This document shows, piece after piece, positions 7,021 through 15,862 of a DNA stretch of 39,982 nucleotides (position 1 is the stretch's first letter; every line of letters begins with the position of its first letter). The notes under the pieces were generated by a model. It saw only the letters and a program-made list of their open reading frames with translations. It made no database searches and was not told where the DNA came from. The position numbers and the translations under genes are program-made. This stretch comes from Woeseiaceae bacterium (GTDB lineage: Bacteria; Pseudomonadota; Gammaproteobacteria; Steroidobacterales; Woeseiaceae), in the NCBI GenBank assembly GCA_024640345.1, contig JAHEFD010000020.1, positions 1 through 39,982 on the forward strand, in the 5' to 3' direction.

Positions 7021-8010
7021 CTATTCCTCGCCTTTGACAATCACCGAGAAACCATCGAAATGATACTCACGATTGCCGTCACTGATCGTGACGTCAGTGG
7101 CGACACCGGATTGGATATCAGCAAAAGCCTGCCCGAGTGCTGTCATGTAGCTGGCGTCGACCACCGGTACGTTGTGTGACGTAACTGCCTTGTCAATATC
7201 GCCTGCCAGGCCGGCAAGGCGTTTAGCCGAGTTCGCGTAATCATCGAAACTCGATCCTGCCAGGTGTGTATACAATGGCGCGAGATAAAATGTATCGCCT
7301 GTAAAGAGCAGCCTGTTCTCCCGGTCTATCAGGCAAAGAGAATCCGGCGCATGCCCGGGCGTGAACAACACTTCCAATACCCGTCCGCCGATGTCGATCC
7401 GGTCGCCCTCATTAATAGTCTTGTCGATTTCAAAAGCCCGGCTTTGATAATCGGCCGCGGAAAAACCCTCCGGCAGCGGTTTCCAGACCCATCCCTCCCG
7501 AAGGAATCCTGCTACGGCTTCAGGTGGGCTCCCGAGTGATCGTGTTTTTGTGTAATCAAGCGATGTGCCATAGATCGTATCAAACAGGTGATTACCGCCA
7601 ATGTGGTCATAATGCGTATGAGAATTCAGGACAACAACGTCAAGCTCGGTAAGCTGATCGACAACATTACGGATATTTCCGATACCAAGGCCGGTATCAA
7701 ACATCAGCGCAAAATCATCGCCCACGATCAGGAAGGAAATCACCTCTTCGAATTGGCCAGGTTCGTGGATCGCGTAGACCTCATCATCAATCCTGTAGAC
7801 ATCAAACCAGCCGTCATCGAGTTCGATTTTCGTATACGCGCTCCACTCGGGACGCGGCAGGGCATCCCACCAGTTATCCTTGTCTGCGCCACGGTTCTGT
7901 ACCTGCTGGTTATCCACAACGCCCGGTTCAGCCGATGAAACAGGCTCGGCCGGCTTCGAACAGCCGACGAAGAAAATGCAAAGAACAAAAACGCTGTATC
8001 GAAGTGGCAT
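7021..8010 (-). CDS. Metallo-beta-lactamase-fold hydrolase, lipoprotein
   Basis: A 329-residue protein. The ATG at 8010 was chosen because it gives a lipoprotein signal (LCIFFVGC, Cys17) and has CAGG upstream; the frame is open further upstream without such support. The metal motif is SHTHYDHIGG (His131, His133, Asp135, His136). Further ligands are in FTPGHAPDSL and LLFTGDTFYL, with a last His in VTSHNVP. This is a complete dinuclear-metal MBL-fold site. Cys17 would anchor it to the outer membrane facing the periplasm. MBL-fold enzymes cover lactamases, lactonases, glyoxalase II and others, and nothing here fixes the substrate. It is transcribed divergently from the acyltransferase gene, with 87 bases between them. 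Confidence 0.85.
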   Translation of the reverse strand: MPLRYSVFVLCIFFVGCSKPAEPVSSAEPGVVDNQQVQNRGADKDNWWDALPRPEWSAYTKIELDDGWFDVYRIDDEVYAIHEPGQFEEVISFLIVGDDFALMFDTGLGIGNIRNVVDQLTELDVVVLNSHTHYDHIGGNHLFDTIYGTSLDYTKTRSLGSPPEAVAGFLREGWVWKPLPEGFSAADYQSRAFEIDKTINEGDRIDIGGRVLEVLFTPGHAPDSLCLIDRENRLLFTGDTFYLAPLYTHLAGSSFDDYANSAKRLAGLAGDIDKAVTSHNVPVVDASYMTALGQAFADIQSGVATDVTISDGNREYHFDGFSVIVKGEE

Positions 8011-8097
8011 AGACCTGCCCCGCTTGAACAGAAGACGGAATTCTAGCCTGCGGCGAAAGACTTTGCATACTTGCCGATCCGAAGTAATACTTCCCGG

Positions 8098-8658
8098 ATG
8101 TTGCAAGCGCTTGCTAAATTCATCTTCAGGGCCGGCGGCTGGAAAACGGTCGGTGAAGTTCCAGACCTGGAAAAGGCAGTATTCATCGCGGCACCGCACA
8201 CCTCGAACTGGGACGGCTTCTGGCTACTGGTTTACAAAGTGGCAATCAATGTCGATGTCCGCTTCCTCGGTAAGCACACGCTTTTCTGGTGGCCACTTGG
8301 CGCAATACTGAAATCCTTTGGCGCCATGCCCATCGACCGAAGCCATGCCGGGAACGTCGTGCCGCAACTGATCGATGCATTCGAAAAAACAGACCACTTG
8401 TTTCTCGCGCTCTCCCCCGAGGGCACAAGAAAGTGGATCCCTTACTGGAAAACCGGCTTTTATCGAATAGCCGACGCCGCGAAAGTGCCAATTGTGCTGG
8501 CGTTCATTGATTACAAGGAAAAACAGATCGGTATCGGGCCCACCCTCCCGGTAGGACAGCCTCTGGACGAGGTGCTGGATACGATCAGTAAATTCTATGC
8601 ACCGTTCATTGGCCGTTGTCCCGAAAAGCAGGGACCGATTGAATTTCCCCCAGCCTAG
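8098..8658 (+). CDS. PlsC-like 1-acyl-glycerol-3-phosphate acyltransferase family protein
   Basis: A 186-residue protein from the ATG at 8098; a TTG at 8071 in the same frame would add nine residues. The catalytic HX4D motif is HTSNWDG (His34, Asp39) and the substrate-binding motif is SPEGTRKW (Glu108 to Arg111), both intact. The family moves acyl groups onto lysophosphatidate or related lipids at the inner membrane. The HTSNWD form and the short length point to the small PlsC-like group rather than housekeeping PlsC. Its stop is four bases from the end of the convergent TonB-receptor gene. The ribosome-binding site is weak. The substrate is unknown. Confidence 0.85.
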   Translation: MLQALAKFIFRAGGWKTVGEVPDLEKAVFIAAPHTSNWDGFWLLVYKVAINVDVRFLGKHTLFWWPLGAILKSFGAMPIDRSHAGNVVPQLIDAFEKTDHLFLALSPEGTRKWIPYWKTGFYRIADAAKVPIVLAFIDYKEKQIGIGPTLPVGQPLDEVLDTISKFYAPFIGRCPEKQGPIEFPPA

Positions 8659-8662
8659 GTTA

Positions 8663-10711
8663 TTACCAGGTTGTCTGCACGCTAAGGAATAGACTCCGTC
8701 CAACTGCGTCAATGCCAGATCCGTGTACACGGTACCTGCGATCGAACAGGTTCAGCAACTGTGTCGAAAGCCTGATAGAACCCGTTACCTGCCACGTTCC
8801 AGAGATATTGGCTGTTACCCATCCTGCGGTGCCATTTGGATCGATACGAACATCCCCGGCATCACGCGGGCTGAGCCGGTCCTGTCCAGCGGCGAAGCGA
8901 AAAAACGGTTCCAGGGTCACGTTGTCGGCCCACTGGTAGCGTACGGCAAGACGACCATTTAATGGTGGAATCCTGTCAGCGGGAACTGTCGCGCCATCCG
9001 GTTCCGCCTGCTCGCCACGCAGGTAGTTCACTACAACTTCTGCGTTGAGATATTCCGAGTACGACCATTCAGCAGACATTTCGACGCCATGGATAGTGGC
9101 ACGATCCACGTTCTGGCTTTGCGTGACAGCCCGGCCATCCGGCGTTACGCCCCCGGTTAAAATGGACGCAATTCTGTCCGAGTAGCGCAGTGCAAAAAGA
9201 ACGACATCGAGATTCCACCGATCGGTGTGATGCCTTAGTCCGACATCGAGCTGAGTTATACGCTCGGATTCGAGATCGGGATTGGGAATATTAAAACGAT
9301 TTCCGGGCCGCTCCCCCAACGTACCGAGATCGAAAACGTTTGGCGCACGGAATCCATAGCCGAGGTTCGCCGTCAGCTGTGTCGAGGCTGCCACGTCAAG
9401 TATCCAGCCCAGATCGGCACTCAAATCGCCTTGATCAATTGTTGACGCCGGCACCACACCAGACTGGGGAAGATCAACACTGATTTCGCTGAATCTCAGG
9501 CCGCCGGATAAAGTCTGGCGTGTACCGACGTCACGAAGGATGTTGCCGAATATCGCGGCCTGGTCGACCGTCGAACCATCCGGAAACCGCGCAGTCACCA
9601 CGGCTGTCTGCCCGGATACGAGATTCTCCTCGAATCGCGAACTATCGACTACGTCATGGTAAAACTCTGTCCCGGCGATCCACGACCCGGAATCAGAACT
9701 GCCGGACAAGTTCACTGAAAGACCGAACAGGTCGCTGCTGTTCATTTCATGGGTTCTGATATCGGACTGGTAATTCCTGGCCAGGCGATCATCGACGATT
9801 CGCTGCCAGCCAAGATCGACATTCCAGGTTGCGCCCCACAGACCTTCATTACGCACGTGCCGGATGTGCCCGAAAAGTCGTTCGTTCGGGGAAAAGTAGA
9901 ATTCTGACGACGACGGTTCCGTCTGGCCGAATCCAGGTACGAGTTCATCGATCCTCGGTGTCAGCGGCTGCGTGGCAAATTGCAGATCGAACAACCAACT
10001 ACTGTTCTCGTCGGGTGTCGCAGATACGGCGATTCTTGCGCCTTTCGACTCGTAACCGCTCGGACCAACCCGGTCGCCGCTCCCGGTGCGCCGATTCCCG
10101 GTTTTGAGGTATTCGCCGCTGACGAGCCCCGCAATGTTTTCATCTCCCATGTCCAGAGAAACGCGGAGGATCCGAGCGAGGTCTCCGGTATCGAAAGCAA
10201 GGAATGCGTTACCGCGCGACCCGGCGGAAGTAAATGACGGTATACGGGATATCGCCTGCACGACGCCTCCAACGGCGTCACTGCCATAAAGGGACGCCGG
10301 TGCGCCGCGAACGATTTCGATTCGTTCGATCGTGCCGGGAGATACCAGTGCCATGTACTGGGTAGGCGCATTGCGAAAGATAGCATTGTTGAGACGCATG
10401 CCGTCAACCAGGTGCAGCACCTCGGACCCTTTCAGGCCCCTCACAATCGCCGCCCCCTGCCCTGGCGTGGTCTGCTGCAGAAAGACACCCGGCTGGGCGG
10501 CAAGGGAATCTGTCATCAACATCCCTGCCGCGACTTCCTCGGCCGTGATGACCGTCAGCGCGGCCGATACTTCCGCGGCACTGACTGCCCTTCGCGTCGC
10601 GGTCACCTGTATCTCTTCTATGACGTCAGCGGATTGCGCCAGTGCCGGGAATGTGGGCGTCAGGACGCAGGCACAGGCGATGCCAAATCGGGGAAGTGTC
10701 AATTTTTTCAC
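8663..10711 (-). CDS. TonB-dependent outer-membrane receptor
   Basis: A 682-residue protein starting at a GTG. A signal peptide (to about residue 25, ALA-QS) is followed by a TonB box (EEIQVTATR), a plug domain (~45-155, with GAAIVRGLKGSEVLHLVDGMRL and RGAPASLYGSDAVGG) and a 22-strand-type beta barrel. The barrel ends LFLSVQTTW with the aromatic last residue needed for outer-membrane assembly. The plug sequence is closest in style to the BtuB/FepA/haem receptor branch. Without a neighbouring ABC transporter, siderophore or haem gene, the ligand cannot be assigned. The 181-base upstream region carries a 12-bp palindrome at 10799. It may respond to metal or nutrient status, but no Fur box was recognised. 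Confidence 0.9.
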   Translation of the reverse strand: MKKLTLPRFGIACACVLTPTFPALAQSADVIEEIQVTATRRAVSAAEVSAALTVITAEEVAAGMLMTDSLAAQPGVFLQQTTPGQGAAIVRGLKGSEVLHLVDGMRLNNAIFRNAPTQYMALVSPGTIERIEIVRGAPASLYGSDAVGGVVQAISRIPSFTSAGSRGNAFLAFDTGDLARILRVSLDMGDENIAGLVSGEYLKTGNRRTGSGDRVGPSGYESKGARIAVSATPDENSSWLFDLQFATQPLTPRIDELVPGFGQTEPSSSEFYFSPNERLFGHIRHVRNEGLWGATWNVDLGWQRIVDDRLARNYQSDIRTHEMNSSDLFGLSVNLSGSSDSGSWIAGTEFYHDVVDSSRFEENLVSGQTAVVTARFPDGSTVDQAAIFGNILRDVGTRQTLSGGLRFSEISVDLPQSGVVPASTIDQGDLSADLGWILDVAASTQLTANLGYGFRAPNVFDLGTLGERPGNRFNIPNPDLESERITQLDVGLRHHTDRWNLDVVLFALRYSDRIASILTGGVTPDGRAVTQSQNVDRATIHGVEMSAEWSYSEYLNAEVVVNYLRGEQAEPDGATVPADRIPPLNGRLAVRYQWADNVTLEPFFRFAAGQDRLSPRDAGDVRIDPNGTAGWVTANISGTWQVTGSIRLSTQLLNLFDRRYRVHGSGIDAVGRSLFLSVQTTW

Positions 10712-10798
10712 AGTCGTCGCAATCAGCTGTTTTTCTTGGTTGGTCCGGCATGCCGCCAGGATTACGGCAACAATCTGGCTATGACCGTGAACAGGTTA

Positions 10799-10810
10799 AA
10801 CGTTAACGTT
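10799..10810. promoter_or_regulatory. 12-bp perfect palindrome upstream of the TonB receptor
   Basis: AACGTTAACGTT reads the same on both strands and lies 88 bases upstream of the receptor's start codon, within the 181-base intergenic region 10712-10892. Palindromes of this size occur several times by chance in 40 kb, so an operator role is only suggested by position. Confidence 0.3.
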
Positions 10811-10892
10811 GTTGAACAATGGGCGATTCTATCAAATCACGGCCACCGCCGGAGATATCCGACGCGACTTTGCTCCCGGCGCAGCGGACGAC

Positions 10893-12815
10893 CTAAGCAA
10901 TATCAGCGGCGAAATCAGGAAGGACAGGAAGATCATTGGTCGTTTGATCAACCGTGTGACACCAGCCGAGGAAATCCGCCTCATTCATCGGTTTGCCAAT
11001 GAAGAATCCCTGCGCAAGATCACAGCCGTACCGGGTGACCAGGAGCAACTGCTGCTCCGTTTCGACACCCTCGGCAACCACTTCAAGATCCATCGCCTTG
11101 CCAAGCGCAATGATTGCCTGGACGACTTTTGCATTGGTCTCCGACTCGGTCACTCGCGCCACGAAGGACTGGTCAATTTTCAATGTCTGCACCGGCAAAT
11201 CCGCGAGATAGCTGAGCGAGGAATAGCCCGTGCCGAAATCATCAATATGAATGCCCACGCCGTAATTTGACAGATCCCGCAGGACCGGCTCGGCAATCGT
11301 AAGATCTTCGAGCAAGACAGTTTCTGTCAGCTCAAGATTCAGCAGGTTCTGCTCAACGTCCCTGTTTTCGAGAATCGACTTGATCGTCTCGACCAGTTTT
11401 CGATTCCTGAGCTGGTGTGCCGAAAGGTTTACGCTGACCGGTATATCCCACTTGTGATTTTCTTTCCATCGACAGACCGAACTGCTGACATATCGCAGGA
11501 CCGATTCGAATAACAGGTCGGATACCCCCATTTCCTCGGATAGCGGTACAAAGTCGACGGGCTGGACAATTGTTCCGTCCGGCCTTTCCCAGCGGGCGAG
11601 TGCCTCGACACCGGCTATTTTGCCGGTCTTCAGGGACAGCTGCGGCTGAAACCAGGTGACAATTTCCCCAACTTCGAGCGCCTGTCTCAGTTCGGATTGC
11701 AGATCGAATTTGTACTTGGCGCGATCCTGCATCTCGCGGTGATACCAGGTAATGCAGCGTGCCGGCTGCCGCATTGATCGATGCAGCGCTGCCTCCGCAC
11801 AACTGAATACAGTTTTTGCATCGCTACCATGAACCGGGTGCCAGGCAACGCCAATACTGCACTTGAGAAACAACTCCCTGCTATTGAGCAGGAAGGGCTC
11901 TTCGACGGACCTTCTGATTGACTCAACAAATTCTTCAAGCACATTGTGGTCTTTAATGCCGGGAATGAGACAGGCAAATTCATCTGCGCCAAATCTTCCG
12001 ACAATGCACTTCTCCTTGCTCGGCAGATCATTGCACGCTCGCACCAGTCTCTTACCGATGGCAGTAAGCAATTCCGTGCCGGATTTGTAGCCCATTGTCT
12101 CATTCAGAAAACTGAAGCGATCGATATCGAGCAACAGGAGCGCTGTCTGTCGTTCTTTCCCTTCCGGCGCATCTATCAACAGGTCCAGTTCATCGAGCAG
12201 TTTCAGTCGATTGGGTAATCGAGTAACGGGATCGTAGTACGCCAGTTTGTGTAGCGCTTCCGTTCGCTCCCAAACCCGTTGTTCCAGCACATCGTTGGCC
12301 CGGCGCAGCGCCAGGTCTGAATGCCACTTACCGCAAAGCGCGGCCGCGAGTTGTCGGCACTCGACGGCATGAAATGGTTTTTTGAAAAAGAATATTCGAT
12401 CGGCCGGAGGAATTTCCTTGCCGAGGTCTTCCGGTTCCGGACTCAGGGAACCCGTGACGATCACGATATTGACGTTTCTGTCCAGCTCACGAATTTGCCG
12501 GGCCGCCTCGATGCCATCGATGCCCGGTGGCATACGGATATCAAGGAATACGATGGAGTACGGCTTGCCTATTTTGACGGCTTCGCGCACGGCTTCGACG
12601 GCAGACTTTCCCTGGTTGCGGGATTGAACGTCGAACTTCGCTGCGCCCCGTTCGTCGGTGTCTTCGCCGAAAAGCACCTTCTCCAGATCACCCAGGGTCG
12701 TAGTCGCTGAGTCAGGTTCGAACCCCTCGCCCAGGCAGCGAAGGTATTCTCCAATCAGCATCGCATCATCGTCAACGACCAGGACACGATTTGTGGCTGT
12801 TAAATCTGATGTCAC
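10893..12815 (-). CDS. Response regulator with receiver, GGDEF (GADEF) and EAL domains
   Basis: About 640 residues from the GTG at 12815, which has AAGGA six bases upstream and leaves 13 bases after the preceding gene. Residues ~10-160 are a receiver with the phospho-acceptor Asp in FLDIRMPPGIDG (about residue 92) and a Lys in FFKKPF. A short coiled coil leads to a GGDEF domain whose signature is GRFGADEF (about 276-280), with Ala for the second Gly, so cyclase activity is doubtful. The C-terminal EAL domain looks complete: VEALARW, SVNLSAHQL, ELTETVL, IDDFGTGYSSLSYL, LKIDQSFV and VVAEGVET. It is thus a likely phosphorylation-controlled c-di-GMP phosphodiesterase. It is the last gene of a kinase-receiver-effector operon. 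Its receiver has the same extra segment before beta-strand 2 as the preceding receiver. Confidence 0.93.
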   Translation of the reverse strand: MTSDLTATNRVLVVDDDAMLIGEYLRCLGEGFEPDSATTTLGDLEKVLFGEDTDERGAAKFDVQSRNQGKSAVEAVREAVKIGKPYSIVFLDIRMPPGIDGIEAARQIRELDRNVNIVIVTGSLSPEPEDLGKEIPPADRIFFFKKPFHAVECRQLAAALCGKWHSDLALRRANDVLEQRVWERTEALHKLAYYDPVTRLPNRLKLLDELDLLIDAPEGKERQTALLLLDIDRFSFLNETMGYKSGTELLTAIGKRLVRACNDLPSKEKCIVGRFGADEFACLIPGIKDHNVLEEFVESIRRSVEEPFLLNSRELFLKCSIGVAWHPVHGSDAKTVFSCAEAALHRSMRQPARCITWYHREMQDRAKYKFDLQSELRQALEVGEIVTWFQPQLSLKTGKIAGVEALARWERPDGTIVQPVDFVPLSEEMGVSDLLFESVLRYVSSSVCRWKENHKWDIPVSVNLSAHQLRNRKLVETIKSILENRDVEQNLLNLELTETVLLEDLTIAEPVLRDLSNYGVGIHIDDFGTGYSSLSYLADLPVQTLKIDQSFVARVTESETNAKVVQAIIALGKAMDLEVVAEGVETEQQLLLVTRYGCDLAQGFFIGKPMNEADFLGWCHTVDQTTNDLPVLPDFAADIA

Positions 12816-12828
12816 AGCAAAATCCTTT

Positions 12829-13323
12829 TTAGTGTGTGCCAACCATCCCGGCGACATCCTCGGCCAGCTTCATGAAGGAAAGCGGCTTATTGAAGTAGTG
12901 AAGTTTCATGGGCGGCGGAACCCGCCGCTCCAGTTCGTCACGGCGTACGTCCGAGAACCCTGTGACGAATACGATTTCCACATCGGGATCAAATGCACGG
13001 ATCTGGCTGCCGGCCTCCACGCCATCGATGCCCGGCGGCATTCGGACATCAAGAATGATTACATCGAACGGATGCCCGTCATTCGCTGCCTCCTTAGCCC
13101 GGTTAATGGCGTCCTGACCCTGACTGCATGCCACGATGTCAAATTTTTGCGCCGCACCAGAGTCGGAATCCACGTCAAACAGTTCCGCATCGAGCGCGTC
13201 CAGTGCCTTCATGTAATCAGTGGCTTCGGACTCGCCGAATGCCTCCCGGTAACATTGAAGAATGTGTTCATCATCGTCCGCGATCAGCACTCGTATGCTG
13301 TCGTCGTTTACCTGCGTCTTCAC
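12829..13323 (-). CDS. Single-domain response regulator with extended receiver
   Basis: A 164-residue protein with no output domain. It starts at a GTG that overlaps the kinase stop by four bases (GTGA), with GGGAG upstream, so it is translationally coupled to the kinase. Receiver residues are present: the acidic ADDDE pair, phospho-Asp92 in IILDVRMPPGIDG, Thr121 and Lys146 in FNKPL. The usual receiver is about 120 residues. Here about 25 extra residues (roughly 33-60, ending SGAAQKFD) lie between helix 1 and strand 2. The neighbouring GGDEF-EAL protein has a matching insert (GAAKFD), so the two receivers are paralogues. It may be a phosphate shuttle or sink between kinase and effector (inference). 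Confidence 0.9.
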   Translation of the reverse strand: MKTQVNDDSIRVLIADDDEHILQCYREAFGESEATDYMKALDALDAELFDVDSDSGAAQKFDIVACSQGQDAINRAKEAANDGHPFDVIILDVRMPPGIDGVEAGSQIRAFDPDVEIVFVTGFSDVRRDELERRVPPPMKLHYFNKPLSFMKLAEDVAGMVGTH

Positions 13324-15221
13324 GTCAACTCTCCCTGTGCCGTTGGTAATAACACGTGAAATTCTGCTCCATGACCGGGGCCTTTGCTTTCAGCCTGTAT
13401 GCGCCCTCCCATGCCAGCAAGTGCATTGGCACACCAATGCAAGCCGAGCCCACTCAGGTTTCCTTCCTTTGAGGAAAAGCCTCTCTGAAATATTTTCGCT
13501 CGGGTTATTTCGTCAAACCCGCAACCCGTATCGCTAATTGTCAATCGAACCATCTTCTGCTCGCCCACGGCTTCCTCACGTGCGGCCAGGCGGATTTTCC
13601 GTTCCGCAGACCTGTTGCGCTCAATCGATTCATAGGCATTCAGAATAAGGTTCCCCATGACCTGCAAGAGGCCTACCCGGTGAGCTCTGACACACAATTT
13701 CCTGATACCCTCTTCCAGGCTCAGCTCGACACCAGGGTCATCGTCTTTGGGCAGTACAAGAACGGCCTCATCCAGGACTTCGTCGAGACTCAGCTTTTCA
13801 ATAACAGGTGCCACGTGAGCATATTTTTCCTGGTCAGAGAGAATAGCCTCGACTTGTCGCGCCTGTTTCGACGCAATGTCGAGATTGCTGATGGCTTCGG
13901 CGTTAATAGACTCGATATGCGAAAACGCTGATTCAATATAGCGAAACAACTTCGTTTCACGATCCGGTGGACAATCCGGATTGATGAGCTCTTCAACTGC
14001 CTGGTTTACCTTGAGCTTTCCCGAGGCACCGAAATTCTTTGCCAGCCTGTCGATTCCGTTGATCAGGGGCGTCATCGCATTGCGGATGTTGTGCAACACC
14101 TCGGCCGCGTTGTCGGCCTTGCCCGCCTTGAATGACTGATCCAGAAGAAGTTTTCGTGCGTCATGCAACTCGTCTGTCAGCTTGTCGAATTCTGCGGCGA
14201 GCGCACCAATTTCATCGGTGCGCGAATCGCCAAGTTTGTGTTTCAGGTCGCCACTTTTTCGTATGGCGGTAATGTGTGCCGCAAGCCCCTCAAGTGGCAA
14301 TACGATGATCCGGCGCAAAAGAAACCAGGTAACCAGAGCCACGATTACTGCTGCCAGGCCGAGGAACAGCAGCGCGCCGTTCACCGTACTGGCCCCGAGC
14401 GACGAGATATTCCTTGGTGTGGTGACCCTGAGCCTGAGCAGGGGTGCGTCGAACAAGTCCGCAAGAATTCCCGTGCTTACGACTTGCGTTGCGCTGGTAT
14501 CGTGCCGCATCGATCCCTCGTCCGGTCCGTTTAGCGGCGTCAGCAAGGTCTCGTCAATACCCGAGACCGCGTCGACCACCTCCCAGTCGAGCCTGACTTC
14601 CGTGCGCTGCCTGAGAATTGCCACCCTGGATTCGTCCAGGAGCTGGCCCATGATCATGGTGCCAGCGATCGGTCCACTGCCGTCACTGCGCGTTATCGGC
14701 CACGAACTGATCATCATTGGTCCCAATGCGGTCCGGATCAGGCCGTTTGTATTTCCTGCCGGATCAGTGTGTACCAGCAGGTAGGTTGCCGAGTCAGTGT
14801 CGGCATCCAGTATGCCCAGCGTGTCGGGATCAGCCAGCGAATCTCCTTGGAGCACCTGGCCCCACACCCTGCTTTGCTTGGCGTCATAGATCGCGAGAAG
14901 GTTGAGACCAAGATTGGTCAGCGTCGGACGATCGAGATTGGAGTCCCTGAATGCCGGGTAATCGCCCCTGACGTAGTCAAAAGCGTCGTCCCACAGCGCC
15001 CAGTCTTTTGCGATTGCACTCAGGTTATGCAGGTCGTTCTCTATTGCCCGATCCGCACGAACCAGGTTGGTGCGGGCTTCATCAAGCTCGAGCTGGTCAA
15101 ACGCGGGTGCGACGACACGATTGAGTGTCGCGTATATCAGAAGTGCCAATACCGCCATGACGCCGATCAGGGTCAGCGACACTTTTTCCTGCAAGGACTT
15201 CCTGGCCACCCCATTTGACAT
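13320..15221 (-). CDS. Membrane sensor histidine kinase with CHASE4 domain
   Basis: A 633-residue inner-membrane kinase. A first membrane helix (residues ~14-34) and a second (~282-304) bracket a periplasmic CHASE4 sensor domain with the hallmark DWALWDDAF (73-81). A HAMP linker (~300-358) follows. The phospho-acceptor region is AAEVLHNIRNAMTPL with His377, an HNIRN form rather than the common HE-R-TPL. The ATPase domain has the N box GNLILNAYESI, G1 DTGCGFD (564-570) and G2 GLGLHW (591-596). The CHASE4 ligand is unknown. It is first in an operon with a single-domain receiver (4-base overlap) and a receiver-GGDEF-EAL protein, so it probably controls c-di-GMP breakdown. An inverted repeat (CCCGC / GCGGG, 15232-15255) lies just upstream of its start. 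Confidence 0.93.
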   Translation of the reverse strand: MSNGVARKSLQEKVSLTLIGVMAVLALLIYATLNRVVAPAFDQLELDEARTNLVRADRAIENDLHNLSAIAKDWALWDDAFDYVRGDYPAFRDSNLDRPTLTNLGLNLLAIYDAKQSRVWGQVLQGDSLADPDTLGILDADTDSATYLLVHTDPAGNTNGLIRTALGPMMISSWPITRSDGSGPIAGTMIMGQLLDESRVAILRQRTEVRLDWEVVDAVSGIDETLLTPLNGPDEGSMRHDTSATQVVSTGILADLFDAPLLRLRVTTPRNISSLGASTVNGALLFLGLAAVIVALVTWFLLRRIIVLPLEGLAAHITAIRKSGDLKHKLGDSRTDEIGALAAEFDKLTDELHDARKLLLDQSFKAGKADNAAEVLHNIRNAMTPLINGIDRLAKNFGASGKLKVNQAVEELINPDCPPDRETKLFRYIESAFSHIESINAEAISNLDIASKQARQVEAILSDQEKYAHVAPVIEKLSLDEVLDEAVLVLPKDDDPGVELSLEEGIRKLCVRAHRVGLLQVMGNLILNAYESIERNRSAERKIRLAAREEAVGEQKMVRLTISDTGCGFDEITRAKIFQRGFSSKEGNLSGLGLHWCANALAGMGGRIQAESKGPGHGAEFHVLLPTAQGELT

Positions 15222-15347
15222 AATAAAGCTGCCCGCGAAACATAATGTCTGCGGGGAATTCTAGAGGCCAGTCACTCCGGCTGGTGTGATCCAGTACCCT
15301 TTCCAAGGCATTGCTTTCGTTAGTGAAAATGGAAGCAGCGTCGGCTC

Positions 15348-15779
15348 CTAGCGATCCCTCGAATCGATCTCGAGCCACCTGTCATAGATCTCATCCGGCC
15401 AGAGGCTTTGAAACCAGGCGATTACCGCCTGGCGCTCGCTCGCATCCAGCACGATCGCGAATCCCGGCATAACGCCACCGAATGGCTCACCTCCGTTCGC
15501 GATGGTGTCATCCAGCAGCGCGAGCGAGTGATGCCAGGTGTGAGCCGACCCATTCAGTGGTGGCGGAGGATAATGACCGTCGGGCCCGGGCTTACGCCAG
15601 TCGGATGTCGCGCTGCCATCAGCCGCGTGGCAAACAGCGCAATGCGCGAGATACAGTCCTCGACCGCGCTCAACCTGGGCCTCTGTATACCAGCGACCGT
15701 CAATCGGCGTCTTTGGCCCCTCTGTTTCGGCACAAGCCGCGAGAAGGACGAAGGAGAATATGAGGGCAATCTGGCGCAT
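15348..15779 (-). CDS. Cytochrome c family lipoprotein
   Basis: A 143-residue protein with a lipoprotein signal (VLLAAC, Cys16). It has one haem-binding site CAVCH (residues 47-51), preceded by RGRGLYLAH, and a likely distal ligand Met104 in GGVMPGF. This is the pattern of small class-I, mono-haem cytochromes that carry electrons in the periplasm. Cys16 would tether it to a membrane. No oxidase or dehydrogenase gene adjoins it, so its partner is unknown. It lies 126 bases upstream of the CHASE4 kinase gene on the same strand, which leaves open whether they are co-transcribed. Confidence 0.88.
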   Translation of the reverse strand: MRQIALIFSFVLLAACAETEGPKTPIDGRWYTEAQVERGRGLYLAHCAVCHAADGSATSDWRKPGPDGHYPPPPLNGSAHTWHHSLALLDDTIANGGEPFGGVMPGFAIVLDASERQAVIAWFQSLWPDEIYDRWLEIDSRDR

Positions 15780-15862
15780 GGATGCGACCAGACTAGAGCT
15801 GCGGACTTCGAGAATCCAGCGATAAACTCACATTAATCAGAGTGGACGTGACACGTTCGTGT

